From NCBI GenBank assembly GCA_947561715.1, contig OX387202.1:10925001-10989000 (forward strand): a stretch of DNA of 64,000 nucleotides, given 5' to 3'. Every line of letters starts with the position of its first letter. Position 1 is the first letter of the stretch. Under the pieces are notes generated by a model. It did no database searches, was not told the origin of the DNA, and was given only the letters and a program-made list of their open reading frames with translations. Shown piece by piece: positions 24,561-37,335 of this stretch. Both the position numbers and the translations under genes were made by a program. This stretch comes from Ascidia mentula. Lineage: Eukaryota > Chordata > Ascidiacea > Phlebobranchia > Ascidiidae.

Positions 24561-26143
24561 AATACAGAGACTCCGTAAATATGCACCATTGACTGAATGG
24601 TAAATCACATTCCACACCAACAAAAGACTAAACCTAAATAAATAAACAGATAATCTAAATTGACAAAACCTTATTTTAAATCACCCGTAATTCCAACCAG
24701 CTGGATGGAATTAACAGGGCGTTCCAAACCGGGGTCGCCAACCTTGTGGACGGGTGCAGCATGACGACTATACGTGCCCCAGACATACGGGGTTACACAG
24801 GTCGTAGACAAATTAAACCTCCGTTGTATTGTTGTGTCTCCCCGAATTCGAAGTTTATCATGCGAATAATATAAAATTCATATTTTGCTTATATCTGAAA
24901 GTTATACGACTGTCTAACACGAGGGTGTAGCGGAAGATTGTTAACAACTAAGAACATTTTGGAAGACTAAGCACAATTTATTGGAGCTTGAGTTCCATCC
25001 CTAGCAAACCGATTATTTACTTTGCGGAGGTGTGAAAGAAATTTCCAAACAAAACAAAGTTTTGCTCTTGACTGCCTTATACTAGCAAGTACGATTGCCA
25101 CACGACAATGGATGACTGGAAGGATCCGCTGTGTTGTGTTTGGAAATGTTTCAAATCAAAATACCGCGATAAGAGAAACCATTTGGAACAGTGAACTGCA
25201 GTCACAAAGCTAGTATTTGTTGCAAAGTTCAACAAAAAGTCGATTTATTATTCTCAGTTATAGGTTGCCTCCTAAACAAGGTTTGAAGCCAGACAGAGTA
25301 CAAGGCAGCAGTGCGTGTATTTTTCTGCAAGTAAACGTTTTTGAATCGAAGAAGATATTGATTAGCGAGATGAGATATTTTGAATAGTTTGGGGTTGTGT
25401 CGGTATTTTTGCAGATAAAGATCGATAAGCACAACGGTAGCCAAACGCAATGTGTTTGTTATGCACAAAATACCAAAATAAGTTTGTTCTAATGTATTGA
25501 TTTAGCCTTGTAATTACTGTTTTCTGTTTGTATCTCTTTATTTATATATCTTTGTTTATTGTATTTATATATCTGGTTAACCTTTTTCTAGTAACACGTA
25601 TAACGTCTGTCCAATCATCTTTGCTTATAATAGGTTCTGAACCAAGGTTGTGAGACTGTCCCTGGTGCGGGGAAGGCTGATTCCTTAGATTTGATTGTGC
25701 AATACACCCTTTATATTAAGCACATGATGGATTGTGTTATTTAACTTTCGATGAACTATCTGCTTGTAAAAGCGGAAACTGTTCCTTTACTGTATTTTTT
25801 GCCAAAATTCTGCAGTACGACCTTGTAGCGTCTCCAAATACTAGAAGCAAGTATATGAAAATTAATAGTATTTCGAACAGAAGAACACTAAAAGATAACC
25901 CGCAAAAGCTTGTCTTCTATTTAAGTTCAAAAGGTTTTTCCGACGGTTTAAAGTTATGTTAGGAGTAGCCAATCCATATTAAATACCAGGCTGTGTAATT
26001 CTATTTCGAGTAAACCTTTTACTAACTGTAATATGAGTATTAGTGACTTTTATTTGAACGCAGTGTTTAGTTGTTTTTGTAGTTACGTCGGATGAATTTG
26101 TCACAAATAACGTTTGCAACATTTTCCGAATCACAGAGGCATA
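24561..26143. other. Gene-free 5' region of gene E
   Basis: No gene was recognised. Most of it is repeated at about 36200-37330 upstream of gene F, interrupted there by deletions. A segment at about 24840-25260 is present only here. Confidence 0.55.
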
Positions 26144-28616
26144 ATGGAGCAACGCAATAACGGTACGCCAAATGTTCAGACTTTACTTTTGAAAAAGTTC
26201 ATCTGAATAAAAACAAAATTTTGTTGCCATCGCAACGAAACAGCGTTATTTTAAATGACTGGAATTTGAACTGTTACGTGATTATTCGTTATTCTGAATT
26301 TGAGTTTTTATAAGTAAAAGATTTATGTGGATTCTTTGAGACAAAAGCCTCCAATATTCGCTTGGATATAGAAAGGTACCGTCATAGTTTATGTTTCGTG
26401 CATAAGTAGTGATATTTATACAAGTAAATCATCAAATGGTTACAAAAAAGGAAATAAAAGATAATTAATTTCATGAAGGGGTATTTACATGAAACAAAAT
26501 GCCGAAGTTGTTGTAGAACTCAGTTACTTTCAACCATTTTCACTTTCGCGAACTATAAACTTTTTCAGAGAACAGGAAATCAAGAGACAAAACCAAAAAA
26601 TTCGCCAAAAACATCTTGAAGAATATTTACGAAACAGAAAAGAGGTATATGTATACATATATCTTTTTTCTGTCTTCGCATTCGTTGGACTTACAAAATT
26701 CGATGGAATTTTTTTTAGAATTTCAGTTCAGCGGCACATGTGACAACGGTTTATAACAGTAAAAATCAAAGGGAGTATATGCCAGTAATGAGTGACCTAC
26801 CTGAACCATATCCACCATCAACAAGCAAAGCAGATTTCTACAAGTTAGCATCCGAATTTATATTACGCCACACTTTCCGCATTCCATCAAACCTCACAGA
26901 ATTGTGTTCTAATTGTGCAGGTTCAGAAAACATCATTATTCAACGATCTTGAAGAATATGCCATTAACATGGAGTCAATGAACATTACTTATCCAGCACT
27001 AATGAACGAGCTATGCGTTTGGAAATTAACCGATCTGGAAAAGGTTAAATTATTATTGTTTGAGAAGAGAAGGAAGTTTGAACATTATTATGTGGTTTAG
27101 GTTCGGATTCTATTCCACTGGGTCAGCTCTCAAGATTTGAATGCAATCAACTTCCCCGAACACTTAGATGACGATTCGCCACTTGGTCATTTAAAGGCTA
27201 TAAAAGAAGATAAGTCAAATTACACTGATTTATTCCAACGACTCTGCAGGTAAAAAATGCAAATTTAAAATAATGCGCAGTTATATATTCCAAACTCAAG
27301 GCAGAATGTAATGTTTTAGGCCTCATGCGTTTCCTAACAAACTTGTCGCGTATTTTGGATATCTTTGTGTTCACTGCATGTACCGTAAAGCACAAAAACT
27401 TTATGCTTATTTTGTTGGTCTGTAGATCCGCTGCTATCCATTGTAAAATAATAGAAGGTTACGTAAAATGTGTTGACTATTATCCCGACCATTCGTTTGC
27501 TGCCAATCCTGGTGAATTTCATGGAAGGTGGAATGCTGTATTGATATTCAATGAATGGAGATTTATTGACACCCATTGGGGAGCTAGGACTACTGACGGT
27601 ATCCTATTTTTTTGAGGATTTCGTCTTGTTACTGAATCTGCCGTGTGACTAGTTCTTATACACACGACTCATTTGTCAAAATGCCGTTTAATAAAATCAG
27701 CATTTTGCTCCCAATTCATTAAACATAGGCAACATGAAATAACAACTAAAAAGTTGCAGCTTTTTGCTGTGTGAATTATCCGCTTTTCCTTTTCCTATCA
27801 ACGTTTTTCAGAAATAACAAGGGTAACATCGTACGGATTTGAGGAGTTTTGGTTTCTCACGGATCCAGACAAGTTTATCTTAAGTCATTATCCAGACGAA
27901 TCCGCTTGGCAACTTTTGCATCAACCAATAACACTTGATCAATTTGAGGTATACAAACATGTATTATTTTTGCTTTCAAAGGAAAGGTCAAATTCAAAAG
28001 GCTTAATTACTTTTGTATTTACAGTCAGGAAAGCGAATTTTTAAAGAAAAGTACAATCAACGTTACAGTAGTCAATATCATTAATTCTTTTTTTGCGCTG
28101 AGGTGCGAAATTATGCGATTAGTTTATAGTTAACCGAATATATTCCTTTCCGACGTTAATATTTTCAACCACTTTATTTGATGAGCAGAAATCGGTCATG
28201 AAATGGTCAAACTTCTATAAACTTCAAGTTGAACTTTTTTCCCATCAAAATGCAATGATAAGAACAGACGACAGTGGATTTGTGAAGGTGACCCTTAAAA
28301 ACACGTTGGGTAGAACTGATCTGAAATTCTCGTCAATTCTCCACGAAAAAGTTGGAAAAAAATTGCAGGGCGTAGTACATGGCTCTGTTAAATGGACGAA
28401 ATTTCACGACGCAATGGTAAGAATGTGCTAAACTGTGTAAACATACAGCTACAGATTTGTTTAGTTTTTTACGCTTATCAACGTTTACAGATATTTGAAG
28501 TTCGACTTCCCTTTCCTGGACAGTTCATTTTGACATTATGTGGTGCTTTCCCAGATGAACTTCCAAAACACATTTGTCGATATCAAGTAGACGGTTCAAT
28601 TGTAAGGGGTTTGTGA
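26144..28616 (+). CDS. KY/hillarin-like protein, gene E (one exon-5 frameshift)
   Basis: Exons: 26144-26162, 26315-26375, 26569-26644, 26719-26843, 26921-27043, 27101-27249, 27426-27598, 27812-27948, 28189-28416 and 28491-28616. Exon 5 is 123 nt where gene F has 124. The missing base lies near GTTCAGAAAACATC and breaks the frame; all other exons are open. The exon 2 acceptor is ATAAG. The core reads NAVLIFNEWRFIDTHWGAR. It shares about 2.5 kb of upstream flank with gene F. It is either a recent pseudogene or a single-base assembly error. Confidence 0.65.
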
Positions 28617-29713
28617 AAGATGGTGATCCAGGCGAAAAATAAAAAACAGAAAAAAAACAGAAAACAAAAAATATCTCTGGCAAAAAAATCGTTTTTAATA
28701 AATTTGATCGGAAAAGTAACGCAATAAAATTTTTCGTTTCACTGTCCCTTCCTTGCTTGCCAGGAAATGTTAACAGTACTTATGGAAATAAAATAACCAA
28801 AAAAATAAACACGAAAAATAAATAAGTATGTTTGCACTTTCGTGCCATTAGATTTTGCCCGAATCACATCAATAAAGTCTGTGGATTTTATCGGCGTTGT
28901 CACATGAACGTTTTCTGCCGCACTAAGTTGCAGTCGTCAAAACGTGGCACAAGATTACGCGACCATTTTTTTAACTCCACTAAATATTCCTTAGTCGTTT
29001 GTTCGTCGTTTTACCAGGATACATTATATTTCGCCTGTACTTGTAGGCATTACTAGTATTGCTAAAAACACAAACCAAGATGCTTCTATGCTTGCAGTAG
29101 GCTTCTTGTTGGTGAAAATACCCATTAAAATCTAGAATCTAATAGCGTTTTAAAGACTGCTCCTGTCTTTGAAAAAATTACAGATCTTTTTCCATGTGTT
29201 CTTTGTCTCCAAGTGACGCTTAAATTTTCATTGGCTTCATCGATTCGTAGCTAAGGATGGTATAAAAGTGCTTTTCAACCTGTGGGACCATCCGCACTGG
29301 TGCCGATATGAAAATATATTGTTACGTCGCACACTTGGGCAGCTCTTGCCAAAACTGCCAGTGCTCGTACAGTTTTTTGTCAATGTCAAAAGACGCGCGT
29401 CACGAAAATAACGCGGTATTCTGTAACGCAAGAATTGTACATGACACGACTTACAACACAGCGCCACACAACTAACCAGCAAACTTACCGAACTGTGACG
29501 TAAGGCAAGCCTTAACTTCTTTGTGCATTCAAATAATGAGCGTTAATTATGCTAACCGCTCCCTAAAAGAATCTACAAAAGAATCCTCCCCCGGCAAAAT
29601 GGGAGGAGCATCATAAAATGCGAATCCAATTTTTTACATTCACAAAAGATTCGAGCGACGCGTGCGTTCTTTGCAGTCCTTCTCCGTCGTGTTCATCTCC
29701 GTTAGCTCGCTCG
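28617..29713. other. Intergenic, gene E to retroelement
   Basis: No gene seen. About 28720-28930 is similar to 39930-40140 after gene F and, more weakly, to 8395-8480 after gene A. It is therefore conserved 3' flank of the KY genes. Confidence 0.5.
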
Positions 29714-30040
29714 TTATCTCCGTTTGCGCGAACAATCACGCAACGTTTGGCTATTGGTCGTCGTACAAGCCATCGCAGTCACCACCACACTCCTCACAAT
29801 CCCGTGCTTGTCATGAAACAAGCTTTGAACTCGACCCAGGGGCCATTGCCCCCGGGGAGTGTTGTGATTCATCACCAGAACGATGTCGTTTATAGAAAGG
29901 TTTTCCCTTTTGTCATGCGACTTTTTCCTCGACATGATTGAACGTGGGTATTCTTGCACCCAGCAACGCCAAAACTCGTCGGCCAGAAATTGTACCGCCC
30001 TATAACGGCGGCGAATGTAACAGTCGGTTGGCGCTGTCAC
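29714..30040 (-). pseudogene. BEL/Pao polyprotein C-terminal domain
   Basis: FWRCWVQEYPRS, then a small beta-barrel-like region with NDIVLVMNHNTPRGQWPLGRV split over two strands, matches the domain that ends BEL/Pao polyproteins. Confidence 0.7.
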
Positions 30041-30282
30041 GGTAGGTGGCAGTCCACGCTCGGATTGATCTTCAGCAAATGATTCGGGGTGAGGGGAAAG
30101 TCCTCTTCAGTTTCCAGTGGAACGTCGGTCAGTGGTCTCGAATTCACGATGTTTTCGACCTCCAGTAGCAGCGTATGGAGAATATCGTCATCCAAAGGCT
30201 TCTTGGGGAGGAGTGTCGCCAAAATTCTTCGAACAGAGCGTATCATCCGTTCCCATGCGCTGCTCTGCGCCCCTTGCTCCAC
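30037..30282 (-). pseudogene. BEL/Pao integrase C-terminal part
   Basis: AWERMIRSVRRIL and ENIVNSRPLT are the usual blocks at the end of the BEL/Pao integrase core. Confidence 0.7.
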
Positions 30283-30739
30283 GCCGTCGACAAACCAAGC
30301 ACTTGCTCAGGACTCGACGTGTTGCCACCCGAGCATTAACGATCGAAATTTTTTGACAAATAGAATTTAGCGTGTGATTAACGCCGGAATAGCCTACCTC
30401 ATTGCAGTGGTAGTCGTTAATCAGCAGATATGTTAAATGGGATGAGTGTGGAATGATTGCAGGATGTCTCGCTTCATAACTCATTGGGGCGTTTTCCAAT
30501 CTTCCTCCCACTCGTAACACGCCATTCACCAGTACTGGATCCAGCTTGTAAATGGGCGACGCCTTGTCGCTTGGGGAAGGCCTTGTATTCGCCTTTATCC
30601 ATTTGGGAAACGTGCTGCATTGTACGTATTTCACAAGCGCGTTTTCGGCCTCTCGTAACTCCTCTGTAGCCACTAAGGTACTTGGAAATTTGCATATTTC
30701 CGTATGCGATTTTCTTTGAAGATACTTACGAACACGCAA
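30188..30739 (-). pseudogene. BEL/Pao integrase N-terminal region
   Basis: RVGGRLENAP and a His/Cys zinc-binding region ending CLVCRRRGA identify the segment before the integrase core. The central catalytic part is largely lost; the frame then runs into the next segment. Confidence 0.7.
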
Positions 30740-30848
30740 AATCCAAGCAGTTGCGACCTAGTATTCTTTTCTATTCTATTCTATGAACTGGTCAGTTGGT
30801 GCTTTATCCGTCGTGCACACACGTGACCGCTCAATTTGCGCCAAACGA

Positions 30849-31451
30849 TTACGCGAAAATACCGGAAAACATTTGCTGTCGGTGTTCAATGACTGCAGAA
30901 CGATTGAGGAATCCGTCCAAAACACGCTCGAATAAATGTACTTTCATCCGAAGGACTGTCGGCGTCTTGGACATGTCCCCGCCCGGCCACCACAAAAACC
31001 ACAGTGCATCACGGTCTGGCGGAGATACCAGCACCTGATGGAACATAGCCTCTACGTCGGCTACGATTGCAATGCGACCTTTGCGAAATCGCATCAGCAA
31101 CCCGACGAGCGAATTCACCAGATCCGATCCCTTCATTAATCTCTCATTTAACGAATGACCTTCAAACTTGGCGGCGCAATCGTACACGATGCGAACCTTC
31201 TCTGGTTTCTTCGGATTAGTCACCGGGTGATGTGGGAGGTACCATATTCGATTTTTTGTCACAACTTGATCCTCGGGGATTTCTTCGGCGTATCCTTTCT
31301 CCAAGAGAATTTTCATGTTATTCACGTACTTCTCGCACATCGCCTGGTCGCTTAGAGGTGGTCGTTTCAGTCCCGGGCAAGTTGTTGGGCGTAACGTTGC
31401 AGCTCTGCTTCCAAGGAAGAGGAAGTTGATAGTGGTCGTCCACAGTCTCAA
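30849..31451 (-). pseudogene. BEL/Pao reverse transcriptase, N-terminal half
   Basis: RT blocks are clear: WYLPHHPV, KVRIVYDCAAKF and IVADVEAMFHQV (motif A Asp present). After RMKVHLF the sequence no longer follows an RT, and the palm half with the metal-binding pair is deleted. Confidence 0.8.
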
Positions 31452-31821
31452 CTGATCTGGTCATCATGTCATAAGCGACGACATCTACACTTGAGTACTT
31501 CATTCCGAACTCTGATGCTTCTTGGTTGCTTTTCAACCAGAAGAGGAGTGATTCCACGTCACACAACCCAGCATCTAAAGACTGAAACACTTCGCCTTCA
31601 TCAGTAACGATTATGTCTTCCAGTGCAGCAGGACTACCGTGCGAACACAACAGAAAGTTAGACGTAACTACGTTCTCACTTGACGCTTGCAGAGAAGGTC
31701 CTTTTAGTAGCCATCCCAGCGGCGTCTTTATAGCATCGGGACATTCGCGCGAGTCGGGAGCGAAGCGACTTTCCAGGAACCTATATGCTATCGCGTTGTC
31801 GTTTCCAATCAGCAGCATCAC
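31318..31821 (-). pseudogene. BEL/Pao protease-RT connector
   Basis: It carries TPLGWLLKGP and HYQLPLPW, features of the connector before the RT in BEL/Pao polyproteins. It overlaps the next segment in a different frame, so there is a frameshift near 31320-31450. Confidence 0.65.
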
Positions 31822-31878
31822 TGTAGCTTTGCAACCTTCTTTTACTGGCCATCTTGCCTGGTGCTACAGGGATCCTGT

Positions 31879-32094
31879 TCACGACCTCTGGCAGAAAAGA
31901 CTTTCCCCTCCTTTTAAGGGCATAACAGCGAGTGACACTGAACTTGTATCGACATCCACATGTTCATTGGTCGTCATGGTGCTCATTTTAAAGCGTACAC
32001 CTGCTTCCGTTGTTGCCTGTAGCTGCTCGGCCAGCTGCCGTTCACAAAACGTCCGATTAGATCCCGAATCAAGTAGAGCATACGTTTTCCACAT
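31879..32094 (-). pseudogene. BEL/Pao aspartic protease fragment
   Basis: It contains YALLDSGSNRTFC, with the DSG catalytic motif of the retropepsin-like domain. The frame changes between gag and this segment, and again after it. Confidence 0.7.
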
Positions 32095-32770
32095 TTCCCG
32101 ATACAGACGCGTACGGGTACAATATCAAGATAATTTCTGGCCCCGACGATGAGTATATACAGTTGGCGCTCGTGCTCTGTGTAACGTTTGGTTTCTCTTC
32201 CATTTGAGACTTTTTAGTCCACTTCGAGTTGTGAAGTACCGCGCAGTGATTGATGCTACGACATCCGTCCTTGCCGCACTGCGTTGCACTACCGCAGTCG
32301 CGAACCATGTGTTGCGATCCCAGGCATCGATAGCACAACCCTTGGCTTCGCACGAACTTTCTTCTGTCGTCGTACGACTTTCTTTTGAAGTTGTTGCAGT
32401 CTTCAAGCTTGTGTGCTTTGTGACAGAACAAGCACTGATTTGAACTTTTCGGAAAACTTTCGGCCTTTTGGGCACCTGTTTTGTCCTGGACGCCTAGTGA
32501 AACGGAGACCCACCTTTCCTGAAGCTTGCGTGGCAACTTCTTTGCAACCGAGGAGATGAACCCAACCGAATCCATCGCGCACGTTCCTGCCATTTTCTCC
32601 AGGGACGAGCAACAGTTGCGCAAACGAACGGCTAGTCTTTCCAAACCCTCTGGGCCGTTATCATTCAGTTTGGGTGTGTTCGTCAGACGACTTTCACAGC
32701 GGCGCGCGATTATGTGAGGTTGTCCATACCTCTCGTATAATTCTCGTTGAGCCATCTCATATCCCATCAT
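32069..32770 (-). pseudogene. BEL/Pao gag, zinc-knuckle part
   Basis: The C-terminal half carries knuckles CLFCHKAHKLEDC and CYRCLGSQHMVRDC, then a third Cys/His group (CGKDGCRSINH). This is typical of BEL/Pao gag just upstream of the protease. The N-terminal half continues the gag domain. Confidence 0.75.
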
Positions 32771-33053
32771 CGGATTTTGATTGGCGGCATGATGTTGTAT
32801 CTTGTCATGTACGGGTTGGTGCAGTGTTGCAACAAATATATTGAAGCGGGTGCTTCGTAACGTGTATTTTTCTGAATGCGCGTCGTTGCCAGAAAACGCT
32901 TAATTGTTTCGAGACGCGCAGAAAAAGGCAATATTAAATGCAAAACTTATCACGCTTCAGTGAATTCAAGGGTGGCATCCGCCACAATATGGGTTTTAGG
33001 TCGTACGAACCGACCCTGTCCGCTACATGAAGTTGGTAACGATTGACGAAACT

Positions 33054-33647
33054 CTAATAATCCATTGGATCCCTGTCGAATTTCTCGACAATAGGTTGAC
33101 CACGTCGGTTACGTAGAACAGGTCGTTCATCTGTTAAGTTGGGTATTCCGTTATATGGTGATTGTCCAGCCCGAGCAGGTTCTGTAGGCCATCGAAGATC
33201 ACCGCAATCCACCTGAGGGTTTGTGGTCGGCTGTGCTTTTACGGCTCCCTCTGGTTTGCTAGTACCAGAACTGTCTACAAGAGGTGTCGGAGATCCAGAA
33301 AAGCCAGTGTGTTGAATCCCAGGACAAGACCTCCCATCATTGGATGCTTCTTCCCAAGCCTCAAATTCGGCCTTGGCAAGTTCAAGTTTTCGGTTGGATT
33401 CCCTCTCGGCCAGTTCGCGCTCGAGTACGGATTTTCTTTCTTCCAGCTCTCTCTTCGCTCGTAATTCTCTTTCCTCGAGCTCTCGCTCTAGCTTTTTTCT
33501 CGCTTCTGCTTCATCTTTACGCTCTCGCTCTTGTCGAGCCTCGACTTGAGGCCGCATCTCTGTATTTCTATAGAAAGGACTTTCTTGGTTGGGAAATGCC
33601 CTTCTCGAACTCTGTCCTGCGTAACAGAGTAAAATTATGTGTAACAA
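33054..33647 (-). pseudogene. BEL/Pao gag, N-terminal part
   Basis: A long Glu/Arg-rich coiled coil (about residues 35-105) is followed by a linker and then the segment IVEKFDRDPMDY, which resembles the start of the conserved BEL gag domain. A TAG at 33054-33056 interrupts it. The reading continues sensibly in the same frame for some residues after the stop, so the stop is probably a mutation. Confidence 0.65.
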
Positions 33648-35926
33648 TGCAATGGGTCATGCATGGACGCCAGTGTTTTGGTTGAATGAGCGCAGATGAA
33701 CAGGCTGTTTCCAGGGCGATTTTCAGCGTGTTTAGGGCAGTTTTACTATGGTTTTCAGGGTTATTAGTCAGGCAGTAAATTGGTAGATGGTGCTGTTGAA
33801 CATGTAGCTGAAAAACTACCCAAATATTGAGGTAGATTTTGTGGAAAAATGAATCACAGAAAGTATGGTCAATTTGTGATTTTCTGTTAGTCCCGACCCT
33901 TGACTAGGAATTCTGGCCAAATTTTTAATCGAGATTACTACTTTAACTGCTCCCCCGGGGGCATTTTGACCCTCTGTTGGCCATTATTTTGGCCAAAAAA
34001 GCAGAAAAAAGTGTAGGTTCAACTAACGAACGACTCAACTAACGAAAAGAAAGCCCGCCATCAGACCAAGACAATGGCACTGTAATGCACCAACCAAACA
34101 CAACGACTCAACTAACGAAAATAAAGCCCGTAATAGTTATGTACATCCTGGGGTTTGCAAACATTTTATGCGTTTGGTCAAGGATGAAACTTTCGTGCCA
34201 CAAAAAAGTGCGGATAGTCTCTGTGGTTTTCGTTACCGTCGTCTAAAACTGAGGCAAAGCTCAACATGAGACCTGCCTATTTTCTTAATTCAGACATGGC
34301 TAGTTTTCTTACCCCAAGCGTCGCGAGCATGCAACCAAAAACCAGTACATTTATGCTGTAATACTGCCTTCCATGTTACATCACAATGGAAGGGTTTTAG
34401 CGTGAATTACCAATTAAATTGCGATGTATTCAGAAGTTTCTGCGGACCCCCTGAAAGCACTTTGCAGACCCCCAGTTGAGGACCACTGATTTAGAACCTG
34501 AATTTGCAAGCCAAAATAAGAGTATTGCATTCCAGACTTATTTGTAATGTTTACAATCATGTGCACATTTTGGGGTCAGTGAATTCACAACAATGTTTTA
34601 TGGTGTTTTATAAGCGAACCTTGATGAACTTAACATCTTTAGTTTCATTATCAATGTGCGACATTAACGAATTGTTTAGTAACAAAGATTTGGAAACCTA
34701 GTTAGGATTCTGATGTGTAATGCTAACACTTCATTGTAGAAAGTGAATTTTCGGTAACAGCAGCCGATGAGTAAAAAAGGGGGCTCTTGAATTTAATAGT
34801 AAACAAAATGACGCTCGGAGCGGAAAGAGCTAGAAAGTGTAGGAGGCGCAAATTTTGTGTCACCAGTGATTATCGCGGCTTATGTTGCCCCGTGGGTAGT
34901 GAGAGGGTTTGCGATGGGTTAATACGGGGGTTGGAAGTTAGTAAAACTGAAAGAGGCGATTGTAATTTGCATTCTAGATGCGATATATCAGCATTCATTT
35001 GCTGTACGGTGGAATGCAGTTGGTCGCTTGATTCGTTCAAGTAATACCCGATGGAAGAACTAATTACTTTCGGGGTAGACTAAAGGGCTCCCGGAATACG
35101 GTGTATGCAGCTCGCAGTCAGTTGGCTCTAAATCTAAGTGGCTGTAAGTACACACGGCGTCTTTATGCAGACAATTATATGCCTCACATTGTTTCCAATG
35201 ATGGATTGACACAGAAAGGGCTGGTATTTCCTGATGATATGTTTCTAGTTTGCTGTTGCACTAGGTTGTAGACGCTACTGATTTTAAGGTTGGACAATTA
35301 AATGAGACCAGTATCGTCCAGATACATACTTCAGTGTGTGCTAAGCATGACCCTGTGCTAATCTTGCAATGACCTATTAGGGCATAAATGGGATTGTTAT
35401 TTAAGGGGTTATGTGAAAGGTTGAATCTGGTTAGTATCTCGTTTTTAGTTACCATTTTCGTGGTGCGGGGCCAATGGTATTGATGGTTGACCTTATTGTT
35501 TGTCTTGAAAATAACACCTGTTTTTTTCTCAAACTACTATTTGAAAGGCGTGTGACGTGCGGTTCCACGCAAGGCACTCTGAGGGACTGGGCGATGCAAC
35601 ATTCTTTATTTCCGAATGAGTAATTTGTGCGCCGAAAAAGTAATGAGTATCGGTGTTTACAATTTCTACTACAGAGTAGGAAAAAAAAGACAGGTTTTTG
35701 AAGGCAGAATATCGTACTATTTGTTGTTTAGGGGAACATAGGCGTAAATTAAATGTCATGGCACAGGTACTGTTTGAACAGAACAAATACTATGAGAGTT
35801 ACGTACAGGGTTTGCTGGCTTGGCATGTTACTGCAATGAGTAATTCTGGAAGCGCCATGGTTTTCCGGTTCTGCGATTCCCTGCAGCCCACGTCCTCCTC
35901 ATTCCTGGATAGTAGTGAGTAAATGC
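33648..35926. other. Gene-poor stretch after the retroelement
   Basis: No gene was assigned. On the - strand, 33648 onward would hold the retroelement's 5' end, but no LTR was recognised. The one notable reading frame is 34787-35044 (+), which is Cys-rich (see findings). Confidence 0.4.
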
Positions 35927-36200
35927 TTCGGTTGACGTTTTCAGCAAATCCGTTTGTGAAAATCAAGTAGACGGTTTAATGATGAAAGAAAAGTAAAAGT
36001 TGTTCATTTAAATATAAAAACAACACATGTATCGATAAAACAAAAACTGTTGACAATAATGAGAACAACAAGTCTGGCATATTTTATTCATAATCATAAT
36101 GGCATGGGTGCCGATGAAGCCATTTCGTCATATCCATAGGGAAAAACACCGTCCGCCGTAGGATCGCGGATTATTTCCTTGTCCCACTTGATAATACAGA
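35927..36200 (+). pseudogene. Second orphan KY last exon
   Basis: Nearly identical to 24290-24560 (GCTTCGGTTGACGTTTTCAG and onward). It opens the duplicated unit that ends with gene F. Confidence 0.75.
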
Positions 36201-37335
36201 GACTCCGTAAATATGCACCATTGACTGAATGGTAAATCACATTCCACACCAACAAAAGACTAAACCTAAATAAATAAACAGATAATCTAAATTGACAAAA
36301 CCTTATTTTAAATCACCCGTCATTCCAACCAGCTGGATGGAATTAACAGGGCGTTCCAAACCGGGGTCGCCAACCTTGTGGACGGGTGCAGCATGACGAC
36401 TGTACGTGTCGCAGACATACTGGGTTACAGGTCGTTGACAAATTAAACCTCCATTGCATTGTTGTGTCTCCCGAATTCGAAATTCTCAGTTATAGGTTGC
36501 CTCCTAAACAAGGTTTAAAGGCAGACAGAGTACAAGGCAGCAGTGCGTGTATTTTTCTGCAAGAAAGCGTTTTTTAATCGAAGAAGATATTGATTAGCGA
36601 GATGAGATATTTTGAAAAGTTTGGGGTTGTGTCGGTATTTTTGCAGATAAAGATCGATAAGCACAACGGTAACCAAACGCAATGTGTTTGTTATGCACAA
36701 AATACCAAAATAAGTTTGTTCTAGTGTACTGATTTAAACTTGTAATTACTGTTTTCTGTTTCTATCTCTTTGTTTATATATCTTTGTTGTATTTATAAAT
36801 CTGGTTAACCTTTTTCTAGTAACACGTATAACGTCTGTCCAATCATCTTTGCTTATAATAGGTTCTGACCAAGGTTGTGAGACTGTCCCTGGTGCGGGGA
36901 AGGCTATTTCCTTAGGTTTGATTGTGCAATACACACTTTATATTAAGCACATTTTGTGTTATTTAACTTTCGATGAACTATCTGCTTGTGAAAGCGGAAA
37001 CTGTCCCTTTAATGTATTTTTTTTGCCAAACTTCTGCAGTACGACCTTGTAGCGTCCCGAATACTTAAAGATAACCCGCAAAAGCTTGTCTTCTATTTAA
37101 GTTCAAAATTAAACATTCTATTTAGGTTTTTCCGACGTTTTAAAGTTATGTTAGGAGTAGCCTAACGATATTAAATACCAGGCCGTGTAATTCTATTTCG
37201 AGTAAACCTTTTAATAACTGTAACAAGAGTATTCGTGACTTTTATTAGAACGCAGTGTTTAGTTGTTTTTGTAGTTACGTCGGATGAATTTGTCACAAAT
37301 AACGTTGGCAACATTTTGCGAATCATAGAGGCACA
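36201..37335. other. Gene-free 5' region of gene F
   Basis: A duplicate of the 24561-26143 region with several deletions. No gene seen. Confidence 0.55.

Larger units (their letters stand above)
29714..33647 (-). mobile_element. Decayed BEL/Pao-type retroelement
   Basis: Read on the - strand, the order is gag coiled coil, gag zinc knuckles, aspartic protease, reverse transcriptase, integrase and the BEL-type C-terminal domain. At about 3.9 kb it is well below the usual 6 kb or more. Frames change between segments, an in-frame stop ends the first gag piece, and the second half of the RT (including the expected catalytic Asp-Asp box) and most of RNase H are missing around 30750-30950. I found no LTRs in the flanks by eye. 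It separates the E and F duplication units. Confidence 0.85.

Noticed and set aside
30089..33685. Numerous + strand open frames in the retroelement
   Set aside because: They lie antisense to clear gag-pol coding and show no domain.
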